Shown here piece by piece: positions 11,006-23,392 of a DNA stretch of 64,000 nucleotides (position 1 is its first letter; each line of letters begins with the position of its first letter). The stretch comes from Rhinopithecus roxellana (lineage: Eukaryota > Chordata > Mammalia > Primates > Cercopithecidae), in the NCBI RefSeq assembly GCF_007565055.1, contig NC_044553.1:102771858-102835857 (forward strand), written 5' to 3'. The notes beneath the pieces were generated by a model. The model searched no databases. It was not told where the DNA came from and saw only the letters and a program-made list of their open reading frames with translations. The position numbers were made by a program, and so were the translations under genes.

Positions 11006-11240
11006 AGTAGTCTTATTGAGCAATGTACAACAAAATCCACTCATTTTAACTGTACATGTAGTAAAGGTATACAATCATGTAGCCACCACCTTAATTGTGA
11101 TGTGGAATCTTTCTGTCACCCCAGTAAATTCCCGTGTGCCCCTTTGCAGTTGATCCCCTCCCCCAGCCCTGGCGGCAACCACGGATCTGCTTTCTGTCAG
11201 CACTTTTAAGAACAGTTTCCCAGATTCTGGAAGTATAAGA
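11006..11240 (-). mobile_element. L1M fragment, reverse orientation
   Basis: The text 'cccctcccccagccctggcg' then 'gcaaccacggatctgctttc' and 'cagattctggaagtataaga' parallels the antisense 3-prime portion of L1M LINEs (CCCCAGCCCCTGGCAACCAC type). It is highly diverged and its ends are approximate. Confidence 0.6.
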
Positions 11241-12743
11241 CTAGAAAAAATAATTGAAATAAGGTTTTTCTACCAGTTTGAGAAAGGTTTCATTCTTGTT
11301 TGAGGCAGTAAGCAAAGAACTGAAGGAAATTACAAAGTTTTCTGAAAGCAGATATGCTTAAGGAAAGAAAACCTTTTCTGGAAGCCAACATAAATATTTC
11401 TGAGTAAATTAAAAATTTTAATAGCCATGACTTCTTTTACTTGCTAAACCTATTTAATATTCCTACTTTCTTCTCTTTAAGAATAGTCACAGCTCTGAAG
11501 ATTTTTTAAAGTTAATTTTTCTGAACTGTTTTTTTTCTGACTGAAAAACAATACATTTTGATTATATGAAATTCGAACATTAAAGAATTACAGAAAGTAG
11601 TAAGGAAGGCTCTTATATTTCCATTCCCTCCAGTAATTTTCCAAAGTACACAAAGCTATATGCATAAGGATGTTCTTTACAGCATAGTGAGAATAGAAAA
11701 AAAAATGGGAAACACTAGGAGTTTGAGCTTTAAATTAAGTCACACAGGAGCCTGTTTCCCTTCTTCTTTCCTTTGCTTCCCTTAAACAGCTTTTACTGCC
11801 CTCCCCTCCCCCTAATCCTCCCTCTTCACCTCACATCAAATGGCTTTTTATTCTCTGTATCCTTTGCCTTTCTTCTTTTTTTCTTTAGAGCTCAGTGAAG
11901 AAAAATTCTTGCACTGAGGGTACCCATATCTTTTGCAGGCCAACCAACCCATTTTCCTTCTTCTCCTCAAAGTAAAATATTCTGCCAAAGCTTTCACATT
12001 CTTAACATAAGAATCTGTGTTACCTCATACTGCACCCCATCTTGCCCTCTTTAACCTTTCACAATTAACACTGTCATTCAGTCAAATTATTTTTTGTTTC
12101 TATTGGTTAGGCTAACACCCATAATTTACCCTTGTCAATCAATCAATTAATCAACGAGCATTCACTGAAGGCCTGCTTCTCAGTAAAACCTGATTGGCTG
12201 GTTTGGGGGGTTGATTTATTATTCTAATGAAAAATATTTGCAATGATGGAGGGTGGGATAAGGAAGTTATGAAGTTTAATCACTTTCTAAAGTGCCTTAG
12301 TTTGCAGTTTAGGTTAAGCAAAAACTGAGGTGAAGGTAAGTGACAAAGAGTGCATCCCTCCTTGAGCTCTCTCTTTGCTAACTCAAGAGTGGAAAACAGC
12401 ATTATCAGGCAGGCTGCAGCTGCTCCAATCCCAGGGCTTGGCTAAAACTGGAGTGGCCCTGGGAAGATGCTATAACTATCAGAAGAGTATTTTTTTTAAC
12501 CTAGATAAAATATTCATAAACCAATTGCTATTTGTGCTTTTCACATTTGTATGTGTAGATAATATTTGTGTAAAGATGCCGTTGTTTTAATTATTCTTGT
12601 CCACCTCCTCCCACTTGTCAGTAGTTGAACATTTAGGCTAGGCCCAGGGGAGTTTCCACATGGTAATTAAGGAAGGGACAAGGGTTGGGCTTCGATCCTC
12701 TGACAATGTGGTGACCACCAGATAATTAAAAACTGAGTAAATT
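11241..12743. other. Unique sequence, possibly more decayed L1M near 11540-11660
   Basis: Around 11540-11660 'attacagaaagtagtaagga' hints at further L1M sequence, but I cannot define it. The remaining 1 kb is pyrimidine-rich to AT-rich and lacks recognisable features. Confidence 0.35.
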
Positions 12744-13070
12744 GGCCGGGTGCAGTGGCTCACACCTGTAATCCCAGCACTTTGGGAGGCTGAGGCAGGT
12801 GGATTATGAGGTCAGAGATTGAGACCATCCTGGTCAACACGGTGAAACCCCTGTCTCTACTAAAAATACAAAAAAATTAGCCGGGCGTGGTGGCGGGTGC
12901 CTGTGGTCCCAGCTACTCGGGAGGCTGAGGTGGGAGAATAGCATGAACCCGCGAGGCGGAGCTTGCAATGAGTAGAGATGGAGCCACTGCACTCCAGCCT
13001 GGGTGACAAAGTGAGACTCTGTCTCAAAAAAAACAAAAAACAAAAAACAAAAAACAAACAAACAAAAAAC
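12744..13070 (+). mobile_element. AluY element
   Basis: The youngest-looking Alu in the window. It has 'gagaccatcctggtcaacac' and 'ggtggcgggtgcctgtggtc' in the positions diagnostic of AluY, and 'gaggcggagcttgcaatgag' in the right arm. The tail is a compound CAAAAAA repeat. Flanks 'ctgagtaaat' (12733-12742) and 'ctgaataaat' after the tail look like a slightly diverged target-site duplication. Confidence 0.9.
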
Positions 13071-15734
13071 CTGAATAAATCAACATGAGCTCTTCCAAGG
13101 AGAGGAATGGCAAATTATTTACTTTGTGAGGTAAGGAGACAAGGATCTTTTGGTTGTCAAGCAGTTTCCTAAGAGAGATAAATAAATTGGATTTTAAAAG
13201 TTCCCACTAGGGAGTCTTGACAGAAAACTCTTGACTCATGATTTTATGTCCCATTATCTTCACTAGTTAAGTCAGTGCTAGCAGTATTCGAATTGTTGGC
13301 AGTCATTTAAGTGTTTTTTGCAAAGCAATGTCCTGCCCAAAGGAACTATCTGGTGGCTCTGGTCCATAGACTACACATCATGACTACACATCATGACTGC
13401 ACATGGTGTGGAGACCTCATTCTTGCTAATGCACAGATAAAAGTCATAACAGAACAGTAACGGAACAAATGAAGCCTGTCCTTTAAAGTAAGCACTGCCT
13501 TTTTGTTTGTTCTGCTATAGAAAAAAATGAATAGACGGGGCTTTTGCAAACTTTCAGGGTGCTGACTTTTTATTTCCTACCCCCACTTCTGGAAATAATC
13601 ATTTTGATTATTAATTTGTTTCCCTTTACTCTCTTGTTGACTATTAATATGATTGTTTTATCCACCATGGGTGAATGCTTAACTAATACAGTTCTTCATA
13701 CAAATGCAAACTTCCTATTTACCAGCCTCTGGTGCTGCGTCTTGCACCAGAGCGGTATCATTCAGCTTCAGTTGCTATAGCATTTTCAAGAACCTCTCTG
13801 TTCTTGTCATAAATTATCTTTAAGTGAAAAAAGCTCAAAGGAGGTCTGCAGCAAACTGTATCAAATAATGAATTTGTAAGCGGTGGAAGAAAACACTTAT
13901 CTTTCTTATGCTCTTCTTCCATCGATTGTTCTGTGACCCTTCTTTGGGATACAGATGAGCATAACCCTGAAAAATGTTTGTGTTGTCTTTCTTTAACTGG
14001 CAGCCTGCGGGCTGCATGATCTAATAAATATTGGCAGGGCCAAATGAAATAATATAGAAGAGCTTCTCTTCTTTAAAGTCCACAGACCAAGAGACTCTTG
14101 TCACTTGTTAATATCTCCATCAAACACTGAAGTGTTAACATATGTGATACGACCACGCAATCAAGTAAGGACCGATTTGTTGACTAATTAAACCAACACA
14201 ACAAGCTCTTTAGCACCTACAAGTGACAAGTTTAGAGCAGGCAAGTGGAAACTCTCAATTGAGCCCCCTTTTATGAGACTATCATGCCAAATTCAATTCT
14301 GACTGAGTAGTATTTGAATGTACTTGACTTCCACCATGTGCTGACATGCTTACAATAATTCATCAAGGGTGACAATAGCCCAATATTAGAGATTTATGAT
14401 ATATACAAAACAGTTACAAATGAAATGTAGCCCTTACATGGGTCTGCTTTCCTTACCCACTGCCTATTGATATTATAATTAATGGTCAATTACTTAGGGA
14501 AAAGAAAATAGAAAATAGTCATTACTGGTTTCAGTCATCATTGCACTTTTTTTTTCTTTTGGCAAATTCTGGAGGTAAGTGGAACCATTTCCACAGTGTT
14601 TGGCAGTTGCTTCAAAATAATAAATGGACATTGAAACCTGGTATTCATGACTCATTTTGGCAATGAGAATGAGCTAATAATAAAATTTTAAAGGAAACTG
14701 AGGATACATTAAGTTGCCTGAGAAGTGGGAAAGCACTCTAAGATGTATCTTTGAGTAGACAATACATACGTCTTCTATCTCTGTGCATACGTATACACCT
14801 TCCTTCACCAACTGCATGGATGTTCTATATTCGGTTTCCTCATTTATAAAATGAAGCAGCTCCACTAGTTTATTTCTAACATCTCTCCAACACCTAAACT
14901 TCTCTGGCGTCTGATCTGACCTCTCCATATCCAGGTTAATGAAAAGGGAAGCAGAACTCTTTCTATTGTTTTTAGCATGCAGTTAATCCCTCTCTCCTTC
15001 CTCCTCAGTACACTCACTTTTTTATCCTTCCTATACACAAATTCCAATTTGTCATATTCAGCCCCAACCTTCTTCTGACTGACCGTATTCTTGCCAGCCA
15101 GACAATTCCACTTGTAGGTAACCAAGAATTGACTATCAGTATAAACATAACACATATACCTAAGGGTATATGAGTCACATTTTCCAATCTTTTCGTGCTC
15201 AGGAACAAGTAAGGTGCAGTGGCAGTAGTAGATTTCCCAGGCGGTTTTGAATTAGCAGGGGAAGCTGCAGGTCATGGCCTCTTAAACTGGAAGTGGCCTA
15301 TAATCTGGGCCCAGCTATAGGTGCTCTGCTTTAGACACATCCCAGGTTCTGTGCATCCCCGAGTAGCAGGTCAGTAGCTTGTATCCCAGGCACTACATGC
15401 CTTTTTGGCCTCTCTTGTGGAGAAGTAGCTATGGGTCCAAATATCTAGCTGGCAACAACGGTCAGAATCTGGTAAGATGCCAAATAGATTCCCAGCATAC
15501 TGTGAGGTTGACCTCCAGACCCTAAGTGACCACCTCCACATCCCATCCATCAAAAGAACCCTCTGATAATTCCCCCACGTTGTGATGAAAATGACTTGTG
15601 TTGAAAATGCTGTGCCACCTGGAAGTCCTAGCCTCCTGTTCTGCATGTGGGATTTCTGAGAGATATGCACATGGCCATCCCCATCAAAGAGATAATTCTT
15701 ATTTTCCCCCTAATCTTTGGCAGAATTTTGTTTA
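13071..15734. other. Unique 2.7-kb block, no gene recognised
   Basis: No repeat family was recognised. It holds a small tandem duplication near 13368-13397 and the NFI-like near-palindrome TTGGCAGGGCCAA at 14031-14043, whose 3-base spacing differs from the usual 5. The minus-strand frames at 14674-15670 show no secure domain. Confidence 0.45.
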
Positions 15735-16050
15735 TTTTGAATAGACAATGTTGTTCAAAAATCAAAATGATATAAAGATACTCACTGAGAAAACTTGCTC
15801 ATAGCTCATAGCTGCATCTCTGCCCACTCCATTTCCCATCTCCCCTCTGGTAAATCCTTTTATTAGTTTTTGTATATTATCTCAATATTTCTTTAGGGAA
15901 ATGTAAGTGTATATGTATATTTGTTGTTATTTTGTTTTTCTACTTTCTTTCTTAGCCAAAATTAGCATACTCTACGTTGTTCTAAGCCCAATTTTTCTTC
16001 CTTAACAATGTACCCTGGACATATTTCCAAACCAGTACAGAAACATCTGC
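15735..16050 (-). mobile_element. L1M fragment, reverse orientation
   Basis: Sequence such as 'atcaaaatgatataaagata', 'ctccatttcccatctcccct' and 'aacaatgtaccctggacata' follows the order of the antisense 3-prime part of L1M LINEs. It is heavily diverged. Confidence 0.55.
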
Positions 16051-16539
16051 ATCAAAGACAAAAACTTCATTTCTGAACAGGGCTTCTGCCAGAAACCCTG
16101 GCCTTCATTCCTTCTCAGAAGAACCAGTGGGAGCATCCTTGAGGGAAACTAGAGTTTCTCCCTTAAGCCCAAGGCAAAACTTTAAAAATCCATATCCTGC
16201 TCATGGGCTCCTAGCTCTCTAGACTGTCCTTGTTGCCCAAGACAATTTCCTTGAAGAGATCTTCTGAGAGGTTACTGCAAGAAAGGATGGTGTAGATTAA
16301 GATACTACAGATGGTATGAGGTGAGCTGAAATAGAGTCCTGGTCTTTAGAGTAGTGTGACATTCTGAAGGATTCCTCTAGGAATTATAACTTGTAGTTCT
16401 GAAGACCTTTTTTCCCTTGATAAATTTCACTAAGTTCAGTGGCAGAGCTCACACAGTCCTGAGTTTTCTCCATTTGGTCCCTAAAGTCTGGACTAGTTTT
16501 TAGTCACCCGGGACACAGTCTCTCCGAACCTACTACCAC

Positions 16540-17490
16540 TCTACTTTTTAAAAAATAATATTTATTGCTTGTCTAGTTTTCTTCTGATTTTAAAATTGCT
16601 ATGCTTATCATTTGGAAATTTGAAGAATGTAGAAATATATAAAAAAGAAAATCATTATCACTTGTAATACTGGAAAACCGCTATTAATATTTTGGTAATA
16701 TAGGCCAGTAGCAGTGGTTCATGCCTGTAATCCCAGCACTTTGGGAGGCTGAGGCAGGCGTATCACCTGAGGTCAGGAGTTTGAGACCAGCCTGACCAAG
16801 GTGGTGAAACCTTGTCTCTACTAAAAATATAAAAATTAGCCTGGCACGGTGGTGCACACCTGTAATCCCAGCTACTCAGGAGGCTGAGGCAGGAGAATTG
16901 CTTGAACCTGAGAGGCGGAGGTTGCAATGAGCCGAGATTGTGCCACTGTGCTCCAGCCTGGGCGACAGCAAGACTCCGTCTCAAAAAATACATATACAAA
17001 ACATAGACTTTTGGCTTTATAAATAGGAATCATACAAAACATACTGCTTTGTAACATTTGTTTATTTATAGTTCACAGAGTTTTTAAAAAATAATAGAGT
17101 TTATTCTTTAGAGCAGTTTTAAGTTTACAGAAAAATAAGTAGAAAGTATGGAGAGTTCCCATATCCCTCCCTGACCTTTATATATTGCTTGCTATGTCAT
17201 GAACATTTTTGTAAATGCTGTAAGTTGATTTTTGAAATATCTTCATAATATGCCATCACATGTATGAACAGCACTTTAATCAATCTCCTATAGTTCAGAT
17301 TGTTTCTCACATTCCTTATGTTCACTGGCATAAACAATACTGCAATCAACATCCTTATAAATTAATATTTGTCCAAATGTCTGATTCTTTCCCAGAATAG
17401 AGTCTTAGAAGTGGAATTGCCAGGTCAAAAAACATGTGCATTTTCAAGGCTTTTGATACATATTGCCAAGGTCATTTGGACCCATTTTAA
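16540..17490 (-). mobile_element. L1M 3-prime portion, split by an Alu
   Basis: Antisense L1M sequence appears on both sides of the Alu at 16703-16990. Right-hand landmarks include 'aacaatactgcaatcaacat' and 'tcttagaagtggaattgcca' with 'ggtcaaaaaacatgtgcatt', which are L1 ORF2-end sequence in reverse. The segment 17090-17215 is a related antisense L1M or MER-like insert. The 68-codon plus-strand frame at 17369-17575 overlaps it and is not a gene. Confidence 0.65.
16703..16990 (+). mobile_element. AluS element
   Basis: A dimeric Alu from 'ggccagtagcagtggttcat' to 'gcgacagcaagactccgtct' and a short A tail. The left arm reads 'gaccagcctgaccaaggtgg'. It interrupts an older antisense L1M, which dates it as the later insertion. 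Confidence 0.9.
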
Positions 17491-18126
17491 AAGAAATTCA
17501 AGGCAGTTCCAGAGATCTAGAAAAGCCGACAACTCTAGTTTTCTGTATAGACCCAAAATCACCATAAGAAAGTGAGACACTTGTCCAAGTAAGTGGGACT
17601 CCTTGTCCTGAGCAGTGAGAAGCTGCAGGTGTGGAGAACTGCAGGTGGTGTGCAGAGCCTACTCTAGGAATGCTGGGAAATATGGTCTTTTATACCAAGA
17701 CCTCACTATGGGCCTCTAGCCCAAAGACGGCAGACTGAATTGCAACTCTTAGTTAACTGTGGAAGGTTTAGGACAAGACTTACCCACATATGCCACCTGC
17801 AAACAAGAAAACTCATGTTACTGTTGAAGAAAGGCAAGGAGGTACAGAAGGAGCTTCTCAATGCCAGCATTTCCCAAACTAGAATATGTATATCATTGGT
17901 TCCTGAGAGTATATATCCATGAAAATAATTATTTTAATGGTTATATCTTTATGTCAGAAGAATTAATAATGAACATAATCAAACCCATATTTGCATGGAT
18001 ATTATTTCTTAGGATGAGTCTAAGTTACAAAACAATAACAAAAGTGACTTTGTTTAACAGCCTTTTAAAGAACACCATAATGCAAATAATAAATGACTGA
18101 TGTACAGATATGGCAAAAAATGTATG
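17491..18126. other. Unique sequence, no feature recognised
   Basis: No repeat was named. At 17667-17685 'aatgctgggaaatatggtc' loosely resembles a ZNF143 site, but with mismatches and no promoter context. The frames at 17740-18100 overlap in different phases and look like chance. Confidence 0.35.
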
Positions 18127-18414
18127 CAGCAGGGCACAATGGCTCACACCTGTAATCCCAGCACTTTGGGAAGGCCAAGGCAGGTGGATCGCTTGAGTTT
18201 AGGAATTTGAGACCAGCCTGGCCCACGTGGTGAAATCCCCTCTCTACTAAAAATACAAAAAAAAATTTGGCCGGGCATGCTGGTGGGCACCTGTAACCCT
18301 AGCTACTTGGGAGGCTGAGGCAGGAGAATCGCTTGAACCCAGGAGATGGAGGTTGCAGTGAGCCTAGATTGTGCTACTGCACTCCAGCCTGGGTGCCAGA
18401 GCGAGACTACATCT

Positions 18415-18456
<42 letters not shown>
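18127..18456 (+). mobile_element. AluS element with a 41-A tail
   Basis: A full Alu with an uninterrupted 41-base A tail at 18416-18456 followed by six CA units. Long pure A tails are usually unstable and short-lived, so this copy may vary in length between people. Open frames running through the tail (poly-lysine) are artefacts. Confidence 0.9.
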
Positions 18457-18457
<1 letters not shown>

Positions 18458-18468
18458 ACACACACACA
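18416..18468 (+). repeat. Poly-A plus (CA)n run
   Basis: Forty-one consecutive A residues and then CACACACACACA. The run is the tail of the AluS immediately upstream. Confidence 0.97.
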
Positions 18469-18809
18469 TAAAAAACGTGATATGCAAAAAATGGAGGTTT
18501 GGGAAATGTTGCATCACACAATATATGTATTTCTAAAAAGTACAAAAAGTTTCCAAATTAAATTAAATTGCTTTAAAATTTTTAGGGAAGGTCACTAATT
18601 TTAAAAACTATAATAAATCTTTTTGTAACTTGAATTATTAATATAATATAATCACTTTATAGTAAAGTCTCAAATTTTCATATTTTGACTTGAAGTTGCT
18701 TTAAGAGAAGGACATATGCATTCCAATTTAGAGTCCTAATGTAGGGTGAAAGGATACCTAATGAGTCTCTGCACTGGCACATTATAGTTCCTTTTCTAAA
18801 GTGTATGCA
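18469..18809. other. Unique sequence, no feature recognised
   Basis: AT-rich spacer between two same-orientation Alus. Nothing is identifiable. Confidence 0.4.
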
Positions 18810-19118
18810 GGCCGGGCGCAGTGGCTCACGCCTATAATCCTAACACTTTGGGAGGCCGAGGCAGGCAGATTGCTTGAACTCAGGAGTTCGAGACCAGTCT
18901 GGGCAACATGATGAGACCCCGAATCTATGAAAAATACAAAAATTAGCCAGTTGTAGTGCCACATGCCTATAATTCCAGCTACCCAGGAGGCTGAGGTGGG
19001 AGGATTACTTGAGCCTGGTAGATTGAGGTTACAGTGAACTGTGATTGCACCACCACACTCAAGTCTGGGTGACAGAGTGAGACCTTGTCTCAAAAAACAA
19101 AACAAAGCAATACAAAAG
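18810..19118 (+). mobile_element. AluJ element
   Basis: An old dimeric Alu from 'ggccgggcgcagtggctcac' to 'gagtgagaccttgtctcaaa' with a CAAAA-rich tail. The right-arm text 'gattgaggttacagtgaact' and high divergence indicate AluJb. The 107-codon minus-strand frame at 18782-19105 is an Alu antisense translation. Confidence 0.9.
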
Positions 19119-20150
19119 TATGTACTTCACTTTTTAAAAAGTATATGCAATTCAGAGAACTTTGGAGTTTGGAGCTGATGAGGTATTTCAAAACATTTTT
19201 TAGTATGTTTGAAAATATGGCTATTCTCTTCAGTAAATAGAGAAATCAAAAAATTCAGCACAAGGTAAGAGTGAAGTATTAGGTTTTTTATATGTACAGA
19301 CACGCACACTTTCACTTTTGTTTTTAGATGCAAATTACTGGGAGGAGGGGTCTTTTCATGCTCAAAAAACTGAGAGCTTAGGTTTTTAAAAATCCATTAA
19401 TTTTAGTTTCTTTTGAGGTCCAGAGGATTTTTTACAGACTGCTGTTGAGATCAGATGGTCTCTAAAGAAATCAATCCAATTTCAACAGAAGAGCTATGCT
19501 GTGTTGGGATTTTTCATATAATCCAATTGCTAAATGATATCCAGGCTACTTTGATTTAAAAGAGGAAACACAGACATCATTGTTCTTAAACCTCTCCATT
19601 CTCACAAGATCAGCTGGCCAAAAATCCTTCCCTAAAGAGAAAGACTGCATTTTCCCTGATCAAGAACAATCAACATTAATAAAATAATATCTGTATGAAT
19701 ATAGAATGTTATTTATTTGATGATATCAAACATAGTGCTAATGCCCTAAGTGAATGCCATGAGAGTAAGGATAAAGCATATGCAACTCATTTCTGCATTG
19801 TTCCAAAGTATCACTCAACTCCTGAGAACTACAGGTACTTCTTTAGCCTCTTGATTCAAAGGAACCCATAACTATACTCTCTAGATGTGGCAGAAAGCAA
19901 GAGAATAAGGTCATGAATAAAGAAGACCGGCAGTAAATCTAAATCTAAAACTGTACTTCTATTACAAAGGGAGATGGAAGTTAATTCTTATTATTACAAA
20001 GCTTCCTAAATAAAAGTTTTTAACAGTTCAATCTAGCAGATTCAACCAAATCTCTTTTATTAATGTGTTGTTGCTCTGGTTTATAAGATTAAGATATGTA
20101 CAAATAAGAAAAGAGTTTCTATTTTTCAGATTCCTCAATTATAATTTTTA
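19119..20150. other. Unique sequence, possible 3-prime UTR of the coding-like stretch
   Basis: No repeat was recognised. If the minus-strand open stretch at 20151-20320 is a real terminal exon, its 3-prime UTR would read leftwards into this block. Minus-strand AATAAA signals overlap the stop codon region at about 20147-20152 and occur again near 20056. Confidence 0.35.
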
Positions 20151-20320
20151 TTAAAAATTCTTCACCTCCTTCACCTTTGCCAGCCCTTCCTTCCCCAATG
20201 CAATGTATTTAACCAGTCTTGTTGCAAGGCGTTTTCCAGAAAGCTTTCGATAGCCATGATTTGCAATTTTGAAAATGTCTAGATCGGGTTTCACAAATTG
20301 GATTTCTTTGAACCCCAGTC
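20151..20320 (-). pseudogene. Coding-like terminal stretch of 55 codons, gene unrecognised
   Basis: On the minus strand a frame without an ATG runs from about 20320 to a TAA stop at 20151-20153. It encodes a lysine-rich C-terminus with the segments KPDLDIFKIANHGYRKL and ATRLVKYIALGKEGLAKV and ends in VKNF. Upstream, the minus strand reads TCTTTTTTATAAAACATCTATTAACATC across about 50 bases and then CATCAAG. This resembles a branch point (TATTAAC) and an acceptor AG at 20321-20322, giving an exon that starts in phase with two bases. A stop codon lies just upstream of that AG in the same frame. AATAAA overlaps the stop codon. The composition looks protein-like and not Alu- or L1-derived. I do not recognise the protein. 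It could be a real last exon, a pseudogene fragment or chance. Confidence 0.35.
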
Positions 20321-20539
20321 CTTGATGATGTTAATAGATGTTTTATAAAAAAGAATTCAATGTGAGATTCCAGATGGCCAAAAGGCACTCCTCAGACCCC
20401 TGTCACACACAGTGGTTGAAGGAACCACGTGGGAGGGTCTCGGCTGCCTTTTGTAATAACTCATCTTGCCTGATGAGCCAAAGTTAAGATAGCTGGTGTA
20501 AAAGGTAAATTTACCATATTAATGTCTTCTTCATTAATT
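20321..20539. other. Unique sequence upstream of the coding-like stretch
   Basis: No repeat was recognised. If the neighbour is an exon, this would be the 3-prime end of the preceding intron on the minus strand. Confidence 0.3.
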
Positions 20540-20900
20540 TTTTGTGTCAAGCAGTAAAAATTATACAAACACATGCTCATTATACACAAATATATATATA
20601 TTTTTAGAATAAAGCCCTTATATTTCACCACCTAGAAATAACTACTGTTAACAATTATCTGTTTTTCCAAAGCACATATGTGTATGTTTACATTTACACA
20701 CACATACACATTTATAAAAAATGTAATCATAAAATGTCCAAGGTTTTGCAGTTTAAATTTGTTTCCTCAATAAATGTTTTACAAAATCATCTTTAGTGGC
20801 TATCTTGTATTCCCACTACAAATGTTCCATAATATATCAGTTAATCCCCTAGTGTTACATATTTATGACCTTTGAAAGTTTCAATAGCTTGAAAAGTAAT
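20540..20900 (-). mobile_element. Probable L1M fragment, reverse orientation
   Basis: Text such as 'gaataaagcccttatatttc', 'cacctagaaataactactgt' and 'catcataaaatg'-like sequence follows antisense L1M order, but it is strongly diverged. Ends are approximate. Confidence 0.45.
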
Positions 20901-21735
20901 TCCATCAGGTTAGTGACTCTAAGAAATTGTTCATAGATCAAAATCAAAAGGAGGAAGACTGTTTTCTCTCTATTTTCTCCCCTAAGATACCAAAACTATA
21001 TAACAACTAAAAAAACAGACATATTGGACATCATTATTTATAACTTATGCCTCATCTAGGTCCGACAAGAATTACAATAAAGGATCAATATCTTCCATTA
21101 TTACTCTTAAACTAAAAGCAATCAATTTAAGTTAAAAGGTTTCTTTATGAAATGTCCCCATACCAGGGCATATATTAGTGTTACCTAATTTTTTTTCCAC
21201 TAAGGACCTCTTTCACTTACTTTCCTGGACAACATCCACACTGCCTATGGACACCATGTTCTGAAAGCTATGTACCAAACAAACAGCATTTAGTAAGTGT
21301 TGGCATACTTTCCACTTAAATATCAAGTCAAGTTTTCATGAATAACCAATGGCTATCAGAGTTGCACAATCATGTAAAATAATTAACCTACAATGTGAAA
21401 AAGCAATGAAGTTATTGCTTGTGAAATGCTCTGCAGTGACTGCCAGCCTGTTGGTAGGATAACACAGCCAGCTGTCCCAATCCCATCTCACAAATGCCTA
21501 TGAAGCCAGCAACGGTCAAGCCAAGCTTCTCCCAACAGGTTCTAACCAGAGTTTCCCTAAGGAAAAGGTAATACATAATTCTAACCAAAAGCAAAAGAAA
21601 AAACTAATGTTTTAAACTTTCTGAAATAGTGAATATAACTCACAGACTGAAACTATTCCCCACTACCTATCCTCCTTTATTTCTTTTGTGTGTGACAAGA
21701 AATTCAGAATTCAAACTGTGAGGAACACATTGCCC
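20901..21735. other. Unique sequence, no feature recognised
   Basis: I see no repeat or gene. The 60-codon minus-strand frame at 21412-21594 has no domain. Confidence 0.4.
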
Positions 21736-22335
21736 ATGCTAACCCACTCGTTAGCATTCCAGATATTCCACAAACTGGCTCCAAACTACTGTTGGAGCTC
21801 ATTTTTCACTCTTCTCCTTCAATGCTCCTTCCATGCCAGCTAAATCCGACAGCTCTGCATTCCTGCATTTTCACCTGCCAAAGTCACTGGGAAGTATTCA
21901 CATCTCCATGCTATTCTTCCTGTGCTCCATTCATCAGAATGCCTTTTCTAACCCCATCTGCATCCTGCATTTGTATCTAAATTCCACATGTTGTTCGAGA
22001 CTTACCACTGTTCCCACAAGTTTGAGGTGAATAACCACTGAGCGTAGGTATTACAAGTGTTGTATGCTTGGATATCCATAAGGCTTAGTACTTAGCATTA
22101 AGCACTTCACAAGTGTCTTTGCATAAGATAATTTCTCCTTTCTAAATTAATATAACACTGTGACTGCTTTTCTCTACTTCTCTTTTCTATTGTATCATAA
22201 TAATTTATCTGTATCTCTTATCTCTCAATATAGTATGAACTCTGGTGGGTAGAGACTGTCTCCAATTCACTTTTGGGTTACCAGAGCAACTTAAGATTTT
22301 TAGGGGCTGAATGAGTATTCAATGAATCATCATAT
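21736..22335 (+). mobile_element. L2 LINE fragment
   Basis: Decayed L2 3-prime sequence. It has 'agatattccacaaactggct', a region resembling the 'tgttcccttctgcctgg' block around 21880-21960, and 'gtagagactgtctccaattc' followed by 'gtattcaatgaatcat' at the end. These landmarks occur in the L2 consensus order on the plus strand. The frames at 21792-22030 are translations of L2. Confidence 0.6.
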
Positions 22336-22559
22336 TATTATTCTAGCTCTGCAAAACCTTCAAGGTGCTGCATGTACTTGCAGGCTGAGGTGAGGGATGG
22401 TGATGACTAGAGTCAAGAAGGCCTGAGTTGGTAATCCTGGTTCTGGGTAAACCTGGGCAAATCTATTCACCATTTTAAAGCCTCAAATGCAAGTTTTTTG
22501 TACAGATTGAATAAAGGCTGCACATGGATGTACCAACTCACCCTTGTCTCTACTTGAGT

Positions 22560-23392
22560 TCATCTCCTTTTTCCTGAATGAGTTCCTCCTCCCAAATTCT
22601 CTCTATCAGTTTGGGCACCAATATCCACTGAAATTCTCTCCTTCAGCCCCTAGCTCCCATTGGTTACTTGGTCCTAACAATTTTGTATCTTAAATATTTC
22701 TTGGTTCTTTCCCTTTTTTCCATTCTGTATAGCAGTCCCTCCAGACCCATCTCATCCTCTCTCCTCAGGGTCACTGCAGCAGCCCCACTCACTTTCCTGT
22801 TTGACACCTTCACCCCCACCCCAATCTAATCACCACAGTGATCTTTCCCAAATAGAAATCTTACCATTTTATTCCTTTTCTTTCTACCTTCAGTGTCTCC
22901 CAGTCACCTCTAGGATACAAGTCAAGGTCTTCCCAAGGCACAGAAGGTCTTTCATGGTGAGCTTCCTGCCTACCTCTCAAGTTGCTCCTTGTGCTACTAC
23001 CTGTCTCCAACTTTTTGGTTCTATTGTGTTGAACTACAGTTTCCTAAATACACAAGATTACTTCTTGTCACTGGGCCTTTGATTGAGCCATCCTCCTTTC
23101 ATGGAATACCCACTTCCCTTGGCTAATTTCCATTTACCTTTTCTCAGTTCAGGCATTTTATTTTTTGGAAAACTTCCTTAACTACACCCTTTCACAGGCT
23201 TGGCAAGTTATCCATCTCCTGTTCTCCCTGTGCATGTTTCTACCACAGTTGTAATAATTTTAAATATTATAATCATCTACTACCATCTGTCTTTTCCACC
23301 ACAATGTGAGCCCTTTAGATTAGGTACTATTTTATTAACTTCCATATCCCCAGTGCTTATCAAGAGTCTGGCACAGAATAAGCACCCATAAG
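22560..23392 (+). mobile_element. L2 LINE 3-prime fragment
   Basis: Landmarks in L2 order are 'acagtgatctttcccaaata', 'gtgtctcccagtcacctcta', 'atggaatacccacttccctt', 'cacaatgtgagccctttaga' and the terminal 'tctggcacagaataagcacc'. The 93-codon frame at 22801-23082 lies inside it and is not a separate gene. Confidence 0.75.

Noticed and set aside
14865..15208. Minus-strand peptide with a YTDS motif resembling retroviral RNase H
   Set aside because: Only a four-residue match. The rest does not follow any RNase H or integrase pattern, and no LTR or other pol sequence is nearby.
17667..17685. ZNF143-like promoter word
   Set aside because: Mismatches at core positions, no CpG island and no transcript evidence.
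18127..19118. Alu pair as a substrate for double-stranded RNA editing
   Set aside because: The two Alus have the same orientation. No oppositely oriented Alus lie within 2 kb of each other in the window, so no strong intramolecular duplex is expected.
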